From assembly GCF_013390595.1 (NCBI RefSeq), contig NZ_JACAWV010000012.1, positions 62,001 to 126,000 of the forward strand: DNA of 64,000 nt, in the 5' to 3' direction. The position numbers and the translations under genes were made by a program. A model generated the notes under the pieces. That model saw nothing but the letters and a program-made list of their open reading frames with translations. It did not search any database and was not told the origin of the DNA. The stretch's first letter is position 1; every line of letters begins with the position of its first letter. Below are positions 35,617-44,618 of this stretch, piece after piece. This DNA comes from Rhizobium sp. RM (GTDB taxonomy: Bacteria > Pseudomonadota > Alphaproteobacteria > Rhizobiales > Rhizobiaceae).

Positions 35617-36048
35617 CTAAGAAGAACTAACGAAGCAACAGCCATTCGAGGTGCGTGACGATCCGTGAAAAAGCCGTGCCAGCTCATCGGACGAGTGAAG
35701 TATTCCGATCAATTCGTCGAGCGAATAGAAGGCTGGCCTCGGATAAGGTGGGACGTGTTTTGCCGTGCCGGTAAATTCCGTCAAATCCTTGCTGAGAGTT
35801 GTGAACGAGCTCGCATGCCGCGTGCCGTTCGTCTCAAGGCTGAAGTGTGTTTCTACAATGGTGCGGCCCTGAACTGTGAAATTCAGCGATAGACCTTCTG
35901 GCAGGGACAGGTGACGGTTCACGGATGCCGGTCCACGGAGTTTTTCTAGAGGGATGATATCAGCCGTTGCCGCGAGAAGATTTTTTGAGGGCAATGCAAT
36001 AGAGGGTTCCTCCGGCCGCAGTGGATAACCCCACACAGTTTGTAGCAA
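35617..36048 (-). CDS. Hypothetical protein or gene remnant
   Basis: A frame of 143 codons from TTG 36048, without a good ribosome site. The translation is protein-like (SKNLLAATADIIPLEKL, ASVNRHLSLPEGLSLNFT, FYSLDELIGILHSSDEL) and reads on without a stop for about 35 more codons upstream, to about 36160, but no ATG, GTG or TTG occurs there. That pattern suits a gene that has lost its 5' end, or a chance frame. I do not recognise a family. Confidence 0.3.
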   Translation of the reverse strand: MLQTVWGYPLRPEEPSIALPSKNLLAATADIIPLEKLRGPASVNRHLSLPEGLSLNFTVQGRTIVETHFSLETNGTRHASSFTTLSKDLTEFTGTAKHVPPYPRPAFYSLDELIGILHSSDELARLFHGSSRTSNGCCFVSSS

Positions 36049-36181
36049 AACGTGTGAACTCCGGAGCGGCTGGCGGCTGCTAATAATGAAGACTGGTGCA
36101 TAGCCGCGGACTTGTTTTGGCCAGAAGTACCAAAAGATAAGAGAAAAATCTAAATGTGGTCTTCCTCATGAAACTGGATTT

Positions 36182-36202
36182 TTTAGCGAAAGTTTTGCTA
36201 AA
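36182..36202. promoter_or_regulatory. Palindrome upstream of fecI, candidate iron-responsive operator
   Basis: TTTAGC and GCTAAA arms are separated by nine bases in an AT-rich stretch about 120 bp before the sigma-factor gene. Rhizobial iron regulation uses Irr (ICE) and RirA (IRO) boxes. This sequence resembles the outer part of an ICE box but lacks the full TTTAGAA consensus, so assignment is tentative. Confidence 0.35.
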
Positions 36203-36318
36203 CGCTTAGTCGGGGAACGCGCGGGGTCTAGGATCGTGTTGGTATGATCTCGATCACGCAACCGTATCGGGCGCACATTCCAACATGCGTGCCGAATTCT
36301 CGAATTGGTTTTAGAGAA

Positions 36319-36831
36319 ATGGCCGGAGAAAAAAAGAAGAGTATATTTGAGAGCTTCGCGGCCAGTTACGAAGAACTGTTAAGGCATCTCTCGCGTCGCC
36401 TCGGTCGTGATGCAGATGCGGCCGACGTGTTGCAGGATACGTATCTGCGGCTTCAAAACATTCCAACTGAAACGGACATAAAGAATCCGCGGTCCTATCT
36501 GTTTCGGATGGCGGATAATTCTGCGATGGACCACATTCGTGGCAAGCGTTCGATTGAGCGATACTTTTCTTCAGAAGAAACTCCAGATTCGGCAGATGAA
36601 AAACCCTCGCCGGAAAGGATCGTTGATTATCGCCAGCGTCTCGACCGCCTTCAACAAGCCGTATCGGAATTACCACAGCGGCAAAGACAGGTTTTCCTCA
36701 TGCACAAGATTGATGGATTGAGCCACGCTGAAATTTCCCGCGAATTGGGTATTACGAGAAGCGCGGTAGAAAAACTGGTCATGAAGGCGCTTGCACACCT
36801 CAGGGACCGGCTGGGTGACCTCATTGACTAA
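36319..36831 (+). CDS. FecI-type ECF sigma factor
   Basis: A protein of 170 aa from ATG 36319; an upstream start at 36244 is possible. Region 2 is seen in SFAASYEELLRHLSRRLGRDADAADVLQDTYLRLQ and RSYLFRMADNSAMDHIR. Region 4 is seen in LPQRQRQVFLMHKIDGLSHAEISRELGITRSAVEKLVMKAL. These are FecI-subfamily features. It would direct transcription of the TonB receptor operon when the receptor signals through FecR. Confidence 0.92.
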   Translation: MAGEKKKSIFESFAASYEELLRHLSRRLGRDADAADVLQDTYLRLQNIPTETDIKNPRSYLFRMADNSAMDHIRGKRSIERYFSSEETPDSADEKPSPERIVDYRQRLDRLQQAVSELPQRQRQVFLMHKIDGLSHAEISRELGITRSAVEKLVMKALAHLRDRLGDLID

Positions 36832-36951
36832 AAAACTTAAAAAAATTTGGGAGATGGGTGAGGTAGTGTCCGGTCTCATTCGTCTATATTCCGAATGCTT
36901 GGACCCGGAAGCGTCGTCCCGTCTTTCTCGATGAATCAGCTGGTGGCCACG

Positions 36952-37905
36952 ATGGCAGCAACGAATAAAGATAAACAACGAAAAGCGCGCGACGAAGCGC
37001 TGACGTGGTTCGTGCGTATCAATTCAGGCGATGCGACGGAAGGCGAGCGGTCCGATCATAAAGTATGGTTGGCGTCTGACCCTATGAATTGCGCGGAATA
37101 CGTCAAACTAGGCGGCATTTGGTCAGATCTGGATCGTATTGCCGATCCGCGCAAGGTCGCTTCTCGACAAACCACGGACCGCCCGCTCTCCTCACGACGC
37201 GCTTTCCTCGTCGGAGGTGCAAGCGCGCTAGCCGCAGCGACCGTGGCGTTGGTGGTGGGCCCGCCGGATTTCCTGGCAAGCGATCATTTTACCGGAACGG
37301 GCGAGTTTCGCAGCGTAGTACTCGCCGATGGGACGAAGGTTGAGCTTGATGCTCATACAGCAATTGCACTGAACTATTCCGATACCACCCGCACAGTTCA
37401 CCTACTTCGCGGTCGCGCCTTTTTTGACGTCGCCAAAGACGCTGACCGTCCGTTCGAGGTTATGGCTGCCGGTGGCAGTACCACCGCTCTTGGAACGCGC
37501 TTCGTCGTCCACGAATGGTCGGGCGCCGTAACCGTATCTGTTGAAGAGAGCGCGGTTTCTGTCCTGGGACCGGATAGCTCAAATGCTGTCCTCAACGCGG
37601 GACAGTATGTGACCTATGACGACAATCGCCTCGGTAACGTTCAGCCCGTTGATGTCGAGTCGGAACTAGCGTGGAGGCGTGGTAAGCTGATTTTTGAGGA
37701 TCGTCCACTGCGGCAGGTACTAGCCGACGTGAACCGTTATCGTTCAGGTACTATCCAAGTCACCGACAGCCGGTTGCTCAATATGCGCGTGAGCGGTATT
37801 TTCGACATCAGCAATCCGGACGGTGTGCTTGATGCGATCCGGACCACTTTGCCTGTTCGAACCTTCCCGCTATCGTCCTGGCTCGTGGTTCTCCACCCTG
37901 CATGA
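36952..37905 (+). CDS. FecR family anti-sigma/sigma-regulator membrane protein
   Basis: A protein of 317 aa from ATG 36952; in-frame starts at 36931 and 36895 are alternatives. It has the cytoplasmic DUF4880 part (EALTWFVRINSGDATEGERS), one membrane segment (RAFLVGGASALAAATVALVVG) and the periplasmic FecR domain (FRSVVLADGTKVELDAHTAI, TTALGTRFVVHEW). It passes the signal from the receptor's STN domain to the FecI factor encoded just upstream. A clear terminator follows it. Confidence 0.92.
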   Translation: MAATNKDKQRKARDEALTWFVRINSGDATEGERSDHKVWLASDPMNCAEYVKLGGIWSDLDRIADPRKVASRQTTDRPLSSRRAFLVGGASALAAATVALVVGPPDFLASDHFTGTGEFRSVVLADGTKVELDAHTAIALNYSDTTRTVHLLRGRAFFDVAKDADRPFEVMAAGGSTTALGTRFVVHEWSGAVTVSVEESAVSVLGPDSSNAVLNAGQYVTYDDNRLGNVQPVDVESELAWRRGKLIFEDRPLRQVLADVNRYRSGTIQVTDSRLLNMRVSGIFDISNPDGVLDAIRTTLPVRTFPLSSWLVVLHPA

Positions 37906-37915
37906 TGTAAAAATT

Positions 37916-37940
37916 CGGGACGATTTTACCGTCCCGTTTT
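37916..37940 (+). terminator. Intrinsic terminator after fecR
   Basis: CGGGACG-attttac-CGTCCCG followed by TTTT: a 7-bp perfect stem ten bases after the fecR stop. It separates fecIR from the receptor operon, which then needs its own promoter. Confidence 0.75.
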
Positions 37941-38079
37941 GCCGCCTCAAAAAGAAAACTGAATCCTGACAATTATTTTCCACTTTGGGGGTGAGGTGGG
38001 GACCCTCGAATTCCGTCTATGCATCGGAAGAGTGCGTTAGCGCTCGTTTAATGTGCAAAAACAGGAGTTCGACAGGGGT

Positions 38080-40524
38080 ATGGTCAAGCAGGTTGGGGAC
38101 AGGTCATCCGCCCAGGCAAAAGGTCTTATCGGAGGATTTGGTCTGGCGCTCTTAGCGTCATCGGCATTTTCTGTAATGGCAGGCGTCAACGTACGGCCTG
38201 CGGCTGCACAGGAGGCATCTGCCGCCATCAATTACTCGATCCCACCTGGCTCGCTTGGAACCGTAATCTCTCGCTTCGGTGACCGCTCCAACCTTCAGAT
38301 GCTTTATCCAGCCAGCCTGGTGCGGGGCAAGACCTCGCGCGGGGTTACCGGCAATCTGACCCGCGAGGAGGCGTTGGGCAGGATACTTGCCGGCTCGGGG
38401 CTTGCTTACCGCTTCACCTCAACCAATATCGTGACGATCGTCGATCCATCCGCGACGGTGGATGCCGCAGGTGCCGCAGCCGGTGGCTCGACCGTGCTGG
38501 AGACAATCACGCTTCAAGGTCAGGGCGGAACGACTGAGGGGACAGGTTCGTACACGACATCGCAAATGAGCTCGGCAACTGGCCTGCCTCTGTCGATCAA
38601 AGAGACGCCACAGTCGGTCAGCGTGGTCACCAGTCAAAAGATCAAGGATAAGGCCTATACGTCGCTCGATCAGGCGATCAATGATGTGCCGGGGCTGGTT
38701 GCCACGCCCGATTTCGGAGACAGCCGCTGGCAATATTATTCCCGCGGTTCGTTGGTCAACAGCATTCAATATGATGGCTTAACGAACTCGGTGACGACGT
38801 TTTCGCGAGACGGCACTACGCAGGACGATCTCATCATCTACGATCGGGTCGAGGTCGTGCGTGGCGCGACGGGCCTCCTTCAAGGCACAGGCAATCCTTC
38901 CGCTTCAATCAATCTGGTGCGAAAAAAACCAACCGAAACGGCCCAAACCTCAATTTCGACGACCGCCTCGTCATGGGGTAACGGGCGTGTAGAACTGGAC
39001 GCTAGTCGCCCGCTCAACGACGAGGGATCGGTCCGCGCACGGTTTGCGGGGTCTTTTCTGGGCGGACAAGGATATCGAGACTACAACGATCAACGAAATT
39101 TTGTTCTGTATGGGGTTATCGAGGCGGATCTTACCGAGAACACCACTGCGAGCCTCGGATTAAGCCACCAGAAAGAACATATCGATGGCTATGGCAACGG
39201 CGGTTATCCGACCAAGCCCGATGGCTCGTTTTACGACTGGACTGCCAAGGACTACCTTGGAAGTGAATGGGAGTATTCAGACAAGCGCAAGACGACGGCG
39301 TATTTCGATCTGGAGCATCGCTTCGACAACGGCTGGAAAGCAAATATAGCTGCTCAACATGCCTGGAGCCGTGGCACGATCGAGTCCTCCTACCTGACCT
39401 ATAGCAACGGTACCTACTACAAAAACGACCGGATTTACGACGGAGACAGCAAATCCTATGCGATCGATGGACAGCTGTCCGGCCCGGTCGAATTTTTCGG
39501 TCGAACGCATGACCTCGTTTTCGGGGCAAGTACGCACAGAGACGATTTCACCTATTCGGCTTTCAGTGCGAAAGCCTATGCAGTCGATATATTCAACTGG
39601 GATCCTTCGGCAATTGGCAAACCGAGCATCACGACCAATTACTATAATACGAACCCTACGATAACAGAGACCGGCCTTTATGGCTCCGGTCGCTTCTCCA
39701 TCACCGACGACCTGAAACTCATTCTTGGCGCACGCGTCAGTTGGTACGATTACAACTCCGCAGTTGAAAAGGTTTCGCTCGAAGAAAAAGCAAAGTTCGT
39801 TCCCTATGTGGGTGCCGTCTATGACTTGACTGATACCGTTTCAGTTTATGGGAGTTTCACCTCGATCTTCCAGCCGCAACCCTATTACGATCCGAGCGGC
39901 AACATTCTTGCACCCATAGACGGACGAAACATTGAGGCTGGTGTGAAAGGCAGCTTCTTCGATGACCGTCTCAACGCGACAGTCTCTATTTTCCAGTCCA
40001 ATCAAAATAACCTGCCTATCTATTACGGTACGGCGTGCGCTGGCGGCACCTCTTGCTATACCGCGGCCGACGAGGTTCGAACACGAGGGGTCGAATTCGA
40101 AGTCAATGGCAAAGTCACGGATCAGTTGAACGTGTCTGCTAGCTACACCTTCGCAAAAGCTGAATACATAGAAGGGACAAAGGAAGGTCAGACCTATAAT
40201 TCCAATGTCTCTCCAGAAAATATGTTCAAGCTTTACGCCTCGTACGATTTCGACCGGGATTTGGAGGGCTTGACCATCGGCGGTGGTGTCCGAGCGTTCA
40301 GCAAGACTTATTACGCAACGACAACGTCCTACAAGGAGCAGCCAGCCTATGCGGTCTTCGACCTCATGGCCAAGTACGCGTTCAACGACAGCACCGCCAT
40401 GCAGCTCAACGTGAACAATGTCTTCGACAAGACCTATTACTCGAAGCTCAGTACGTCGACTGCCTACGGGAATTTCATTGGTGCCCCGAGGAATGTCACA
40501 TTGAGCATCACGCATAAGTTCTGA
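38080..40524 (+). CDS. TonB-dependent siderophore receptor with STN signalling domain
   Basis: A protein of 814 aa from ATG 38080; a GTG at 38053 is also in frame. A signal peptide ends near RPAAAQE. A secretin/TonB N-terminal (STN) domain follows (INYSIPPGSLGTVISRFGDRSNLQMLYPASLVRG). Next come a TonB box candidate (ETITLQG), a plug (PLSIKETPQSVSVVTSQKIKDK; VRGATGLLQGTGNPSASINLVRKKP) and a 22-strand-type barrel ending in Phe (NVTLSITHKF). The STN domain makes it a transducer that talks to the FecR encoded upstream. The plug sequence is of the hydroxamate/catecholate siderophore receptor class. Exact ligand unknown. Confidence 0.94.
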   Translation: MVKQVGDRSSAQAKGLIGGFGLALLASSAFSVMAGVNVRPAAAQEASAAINYSIPPGSLGTVISRFGDRSNLQMLYPASLVRGKTSRGVTGNLTREEALGRILAGSGLAYRFTSTNIVTIVDPSATVDAAGAAAGGSTVLETITLQGQGGTTEGTGSYTTSQMSSATGLPLSIKETPQSVSVVTSQKIKDKAYTSLDQAINDVPGLVATPDFGDSRWQYYSRGSLVNSIQYDGLTNSVTTFSRDGTTQDDLIIYDRVEVVRGATGLLQGTGNPSASINLVRKKPTETAQTSISTTASSWGNGRVELDASRPLNDEGSVRARFAGSFLGGQGYRDYNDQRNFVLYGVIEADLTENTTASLGLSHQKEHIDGYGNGGYPTKPDGSFYDWTAKDYLGSEWEYSDKRKTTAYFDLEHRFDNGWKANIAAQHAWSRGTIESSYLTYSNGTYYKNDRIYDGDSKSYAIDGQLSGPVEFFGRTHDLVFGASTHRDDFTYSAFSAKAYAVDIFNWDPSAIGKPSITTNYYNTNPTITETGLYGSGRFSITDDLKLILGARVSWYDYNSAVEKVSLEEKAKFVPYVGAVYDLTDTVSVYGSFTSIFQPQPYYDPSGNILAPIDGRNIEAGVKGSFFDDRLNATVSIFQSNQNNLPIYYGTACAGGTSCYTAADEVRTRGVEFEVNGKVTDQLNVSASYTFAKAEYIEGTKEGQTYNSNVSPENMFKLYASYDFDRDLEGLTIGGGVRAFSKTYYATTTSYKEQPAYAVFDLMAKYAFNDSTAMQLNVNNVFDKTYYSKLSTSTAYGNFIGAPRNVTLSITHKF

Positions 40525-40534
40525 TCGGCACCAA

Positions 40535-41578
40535 ATGACGAGGTTCACGACGATCGGACCACTAAAAGCTGTTGCGTGCCGCACAAGCGGGCGAAACTGG
40601 ACCATTCAAGCTATCCTGAAGGCACTCACCGTCACGAGCGTGATGTTGAGTGCCGGAACAGCCAATGCTTCGAGCACTTTCCCTGTCACCGTAAAACACG
40701 CTTTTGGGTCAACGACCGTTGAATCCGAGCCTCAGCGTATCCTCACTTTTGGGTGGAGTTCAGAAGATATTGCCATCGCACTGGGAAAACCGCCGATGTG
40801 GATGCCACGGCGCCCCATTTTCAAGAGCGGCATTGCCCCCTGGAACGAGGAACGGCTGAGTGAGATTAAACCGTCTCTCTTCACGGGTATCTATCTGGAC
40901 TTCGAGGAGGTCGCACGCCTCCGGCCTGACCTGATCCTCGCCGTCTCGTCTGGAGTAAATTCCAACGAATACAGGATGCTTTCCAGGATCGCACCGACCA
41001 TCGTCTATCGATCAGGACCGTGGCAGGCAAGCCTTGAGGAGCAGACCGAACTGGTAGGAGAAGCCCTTGGTCGTCCAGACGCAGCCGCCAACCTTGTGAC
41101 AAGTGTCGAGCGTGTCCTTGCAGCGACACGCGCGGAAAATCCCGTTCTTACCGGCAAGACCTTTGCAATCGGAACCTACTTCAACGGGTTCTCCGTCTAC
41201 CTCTCCGCCGATCCGCGCGTGGCTGCGTTCGAAAAGCTTGGTTTGAAGCTGGCCCCAGGGATCGCATCGTTATCAACCCATTACCCCCGTAAGACGCTGC
41301 TGGCATTAAGCGGTGAACAACTAAACCGCCTGGATGCCGACATTCTTATCATGTGGTACACGGGTGGAAACCAAAGCGTCGCAGAACACCAGCCGTTGTT
41401 TCGCACGCTAAAGGTCGTTGAACGTGGCAGCTACGTCCCTCTGACCGATCCCACCTCGGTCTGGGCAATGTCCGCGCTGAGTGTTCTCTCCATTCCCTAT
41501 GAGATTCCAAAGATCGTTCCGCGGCTGGCTCAAGCTGCAGAACGAGCGGAGAACAGCGGAGGCTCCCCTCATGAGTGA
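40535..41578 (+). CDS. Iron-siderophore ABC transporter substrate-binding protein
   Basis: A protein of 347 aa. A basic N-terminus and hydrophobic segment ending SAGTANAS form the signal. The periplasmic type III (FhuD/FepB) fold follows: VTVKHAFGSTTVESEPQRILTFGWSSEDIAIALG, then ARLRPDLILAVSSGVN and RIAPTIVY. It hands the ferric siderophore to the FecCD permeases. It follows the receptor gene after ten bases. Confidence 0.93.
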   Translation: MTRFTTIGPLKAVACRTSGRNWTIQAILKALTVTSVMLSAGTANASSTFPVTVKHAFGSTTVESEPQRILTFGWSSEDIAIALGKPPMWMPRRPIFKSGIAPWNEERLSEIKPSLFTGIYLDFEEVARLRPDLILAVSSGVNSNEYRMLSRIAPTIVYRSGPWQASLEEQTELVGEALGRPDAAANLVTSVERVLAATRAENPVLTGKTFAIGTYFNGFSVYLSADPRVAAFEKLGLKLAPGIASLSTHYPRKTLLALSGEQLNRLDADILIMWYTGGNQSVAEHQPLFRTLKVVERGSYVPLTDPTSVWAMSALSVLSIPYEIPKIVPRLAQAAERAENSGGSPHE

Positions 41579-42329
41579 GTATTTCATTGCTGAGGTACTC
41601 TCAGTTGTTCGCGTTTCTCCCAACATGATCCGCATCGACTTCGGGGGCAAAGGTCTCGCCGAATTCCGCTCGAGCGGACGGCCGGACGAGTGGACACGTT
41701 TGATGTTTCCTACCGAGCCAGGCGGGCAGGTCGATCTGCCGATCTTGCTGGACGGGAAATGGAAAGCTCCCCCGGCCTGTGAACTATCTCCGGCCCGGCC
41801 CTATACGGTGCGGAAATGGATGCCGGGGTTAAGCGTATTGACGATCGAATTTGTCGTCCACGAAGGTGGTATCGCCGCCGATTGGGCAAGGAAAGCCTTT
41901 CCCGGTGATCGCATCGTCGTCAGCGCACCGTTTGGGCGCTTCACCCCGCCGAGCGATGCGGGATGGACCGTATTGCTGGCTGATATTACCGGCTTACCCG
42001 CCGTAGCGCGAATTATCGAAGAGCGGGGGGCATTAAACACGATCTCGGCGCATGTCGAACTGCCGCATCATGACGACAGGCAGGAACTGCCAGTTGGGCG
42101 CGGGGTAACGCTTCACTGGTACGATAGTTTTGGAAAGGACCTTAAACCAACCCGTCTGCTGGACATCGCTCAGGCTATCACGCTGCCGGATGGAGAAGGA
42201 TATCTCTATATTGCCGGCGAAGCGACGGCCGCTTCAGACGTGCGCAAGCATTTCCGTGATGTTAAGGGGATCGACAAGGAAAGAATAACATCCGTCGGCT
42301 ACTGGATCGAAGGACAGTCGCGGGGATGA
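41571..42329 (+). CDS. Siderophore-interacting protein (FAD-dependent ferric-siderophore reductase)
   Basis: A protein of 252 aa beginning at ATG 41571, which overlaps the preceding stop by eight bases and has GGAGG upstream. The FAD-binding motif RPYTVRKW and the SIP/ViuB pattern of DEWTRLMFPTEPG and VLLADITGLPAVARI are present. It reduces and releases iron from the imported siderophore in the cytoplasm. Confidence 0.93.
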   Translation: MSEYFIAEVLSVVRVSPNMIRIDFGGKGLAEFRSSGRPDEWTRLMFPTEPGGQVDLPILLDGKWKAPPACELSPARPYTVRKWMPGLSVLTIEFVVHEGGIAADWARKAFPGDRIVVSAPFGRFTPPSDAGWTVLLADITGLPAVARIIEERGALNTISAHVELPHHDDRQELPVGRGVTLHWYDSFGKDLKPTRLLDIAQAITLPDGEGYLYIAGEATAASDVRKHFRDVKGIDKERITSVGYWIEGQSRG

Positions 42330-43369
42330 GCACGGCCAAGTCAAACGTCGAGATTCCTAAAGCGGCGATCCGCGCTAGGTCCAGAGCAGGGGTGATGACG
42401 GGAGGCGTACTGCTTGTCCTCATTATGGCGGCAGTGAGCTTACTCGCTGGAGCGAGGCCGGTTGCTCCGGCGTCCGTCCTAACCGCTCTTATTGCTTACA
42501 ATCCCAACCTCCCCGATCACATAATCGTCCACGATTACCGTTTGCCGAGGACTTTGCTCGGCTTGCTTTGTGGCGCTGCTTTCGGTGTCTCCGGCGCATT
42601 AATTCAGGCGGTAACGCGCAATCCGTTGGCAGATCCAGGCATTCTCGGGGTCAATGCGGGTGCGGCTTTCTCGGTGACGGTGGCGATCGGGTTGTTCGGC
42701 TGGCAGTCGATTGACACCTATCTGTGGTTTGCCTTCATTGGAGCGATTTTTGTTACTGTTGCTGTATACGCCCTCGGGGCGACGGGCCGTGACGGGGCGA
42801 CGCCCGAGCGCCTAGTGCTTTCCGGTGTCGCACTGTCGGCCGTCCTCGGCGGCATCGGCTCCGCAATCAGGTTGCTCGATCCTCAGGCCTTCGATGCAAT
42901 GCGATTATGGTCCATCGGCTCCGTTGCTGGCAGGAACATGGAAGTCGTGGTGGTAGTCGCTCCTTTCATCGCAGCCGGTTTACTGATCGCGCTGATTGCT
43001 GCTTATTCATTAAATGCCGTCGCACTTGGCGACGATCTAGCCCGATCACTCGGGTCTAACATTTTTCGCGCTCGTATCCTCACACTCATCGCCGTGACCC
43101 TTCTGGCAGGAGCCGGAACGGCTGCAGCTGGCCCTATTGGTTTCGTTGGCCTTATGGTGCCGCATGTGGTGCGCTGGCTTGTCGGTCCAGATCAACGCAG
43201 GATCATCCCCCTAACAATGGTCTACGCGGCAGCGTTGCTTATCGCCGCTGATATTTCCGGACGCCTGATACTGTTTCCAAGCGAACTCGAGGCGGGTATC
43301 GTCACCGCATTTATCGGAGCCCCCGCTCTTATCTTTCTGGCGCGGCGCAGGAAAGTGAGTGGCCTGTGA
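42326..43369 (+). CDS. FecCD-family siderophore ABC permease (first)
   Basis: A protein of 347 aa with about nine or ten membrane helices and family motifs: DYRLPRTLLGLLCGAAFGVSGALIQAVTRNPLADPGILGVNAGA and GPIGFVGLMVPHVVRWLVG. The start overlaps the reductase stop (ATGA). It forms a heterodimer with the next gene product. Confidence 0.94.
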   Translation: MSTAKSNVEIPKAAIRARSRAGVMTGGVLLVLIMAAVSLLAGARPVAPASVLTALIAYNPNLPDHIIVHDYRLPRTLLGLLCGAAFGVSGALIQAVTRNPLADPGILGVNAGAAFSVTVAIGLFGWQSIDTYLWFAFIGAIFVTVAVYALGATGRDGATPERLVLSGVALSAVLGGIGSAIRLLDPQAFDAMRLWSIGSVAGRNMEVVVVVAPFIAAGLLIALIAAYSLNAVALGDDLARSLGSNIFRARILTLIAVTLLAGAGTAAAGPIGFVGLMVPHVVRWLVGPDQRRIIPLTMVYAAALLIAADISGRLILFPSELEAGIVTAFIGAPALIFLARRRKVSGL

Positions 43370-44427
43370 GGAAAGCGCTACGATCTCATATTGAATTCGG
43401 AAGCTCCGTGCGTGTCATTCGCTGTTTCGGCGACCGGCTATCGGCTCGGTTAGACACGCTTTCAATCTCCATTGGCCTCTTGCTTGCAGCACTCGCGCTC
43501 GGCATCTCGGTCGTGTCATTGACGAGCGGCAAATATCCGATCGCGCTCGTTGACGTACTGGGCGCTCTCACAGGTCGCGGTGACGATCAAGTACGAATGA
43601 TCGTTGTGGAATGGCGTTTGCCGCGTGTGGCACTGGCCTTTCTGCTCGGCGGTGCACTGGGCATGAGCGGAGCGATCTTCCAGAGTCTAACCCGCAACCC
43701 GCTTGGGAGCCCGGATATCATTGGTTTCTCGTCAGGCTCCTATACTGGTGCGCTTGTGGTTATCCTGCTTCTGTCGGGTGGTTACTTCGAAATCGCGGCA
43801 GGTGCCCTGATTGGTGGCATCCTCACCGCGATGGCTGTCTATCTTCTCGCCTATCGACGCGGTGTACAGGGCTTCCGGTTGATTATTGTCGGCATTGGAG
43901 TTGCCGCCATGCTTTCCGCCTTCAACGCATGGATGGTCCGCGAAGCGGATCTTCAGGTTGCCATCTCCGCCGCTATTTGGGGCGCAGGCTCGTTGAATGG
44001 CCTTGGGTTCGATCAGCTCTTGCCCGTCGCCATCGTGCTTTGCATCGTTATCCCTCTGACCCTCGTGCTGTCGCGCCCGATGCGTCAGCTCGAGATGGGT
44101 GACGACGCGGCAAGAGCTTCCGGGGTGAATCCCAACAAAACCCGGTTAGGCCTGATGGTACTCGGCGTGGCGCTGACGGCCATAGTAACGGCGGCGGCAG
44201 GACCGATCTCCTTTATCGCGCTGGCCGCTCCCCAGATCGCACGGCGGCTGACCCGCTCGACAGGTGCAGGGCTCATTCCGCCCGCACTTATGGGAGGGCT
44301 CCTGCTTCTGGTTGCCGATTGGGCTGCACAGCATGTGTTTGTCACACAGCTTCCTGTAGGCGTCATGACGGTCAGCATCGGCGGACTTTACTTCATCTGG
44401 TTATTGATACAGGAGCGCCGCAAATGA
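43366..44427 (+). CDS. FecCD-family siderophore ABC permease (second)
   Basis: A protein of 353 aa from GTG 43366, overlapping the previous stop by four bases. Motifs include EWRLPRVALAFLLGGALGMSGAIFQSLTRNPLGSPDIIGFSSG and GPISFIALAAPQIARRL. Its own end overlaps the ATPase remnant by four bases, as it would an intact fecE. Confidence 0.94.
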   Translation: MRKALRSHIEFGSSVRVIRCFGDRLSARLDTLSISIGLLLAALALGISVVSLTSGKYPIALVDVLGALTGRGDDQVRMIVVEWRLPRVALAFLLGGALGMSGAIFQSLTRNPLGSPDIIGFSSGSYTGALVVILLLSGGYFEIAAGALIGGILTAMAVYLLAYRRGVQGFRLIIVGIGVAAMLSAFNAWMVREADLQVAISAAIWGAGSLNGLGFDQLLPVAIVLCIVIPLTLVLSRPMRQLEMGDDAARASGVNPNKTRLGLMVLGVALTAIVTAAAGPISFIALAAPQIARRLTRSTGAGLIPPALMGGLLLLVADWAAQHVFVTQLPVGVMTVSIGGLYFIWLLIQERRK

Positions 44428-44618
44428 CCTTTTGTCATGGTCGTGCAGATCGACTTTGCGCGGAGAATATGGCGCTGCGCTACAGCGAACACATGACCTC
44501 CGGAAGTCTATCCGTCTCTATCCCCGACAACTCCTTCCTCGCAATCCGATGGCCTGAAACCCTGCGGAAAATCTATGCTGCTTCCAACTTGTCGTCCGAG
44601 GAAGGAGCGGCATCGTGA
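44424..44618 (+). pseudogene. Remnant of FecE-type siderophore ABC ATPase (internal deletion)
   Basis: Only 64 codons. The first 40 match the start of a FecE-type ATPase in pattern (RLCAENMALRYSEHMTSGSLSVSIPDNSFLAI), ending exactly where the Walker A loop should follow. The rest (WPETLRKIYAASNLSSEEG) is a short unrelated-looking or C-terminal tail. Walker A, signature and Walker B are all missing, so it cannot hydrolyse ATP. It keeps ATGA/GTGA overlaps with the permease before it and the ABC exporter after it, so the deletion was in frame with respect to coupling. The identity of the tail is uncertain. Confidence 0.65.

Larger units (their letters stand above)
35349..36318. other. Long intergenic region before the siderophore locus
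   Basis: 970 bp. The only sizeable frame is on the minus strand (35617-36048, listed separately). The right end holds an AT-rich stretch and a palindrome that may control fecI. No mobile element is recognised. Confidence 0.5.

Noticed and set aside
39841..40605. 254-codon minus-strand frame opposite the end of the TonB receptor
   Set aside because: Overlaps a clear receptor barrel and the next gene's start; composition and lack of start signals mark it as a shadow.
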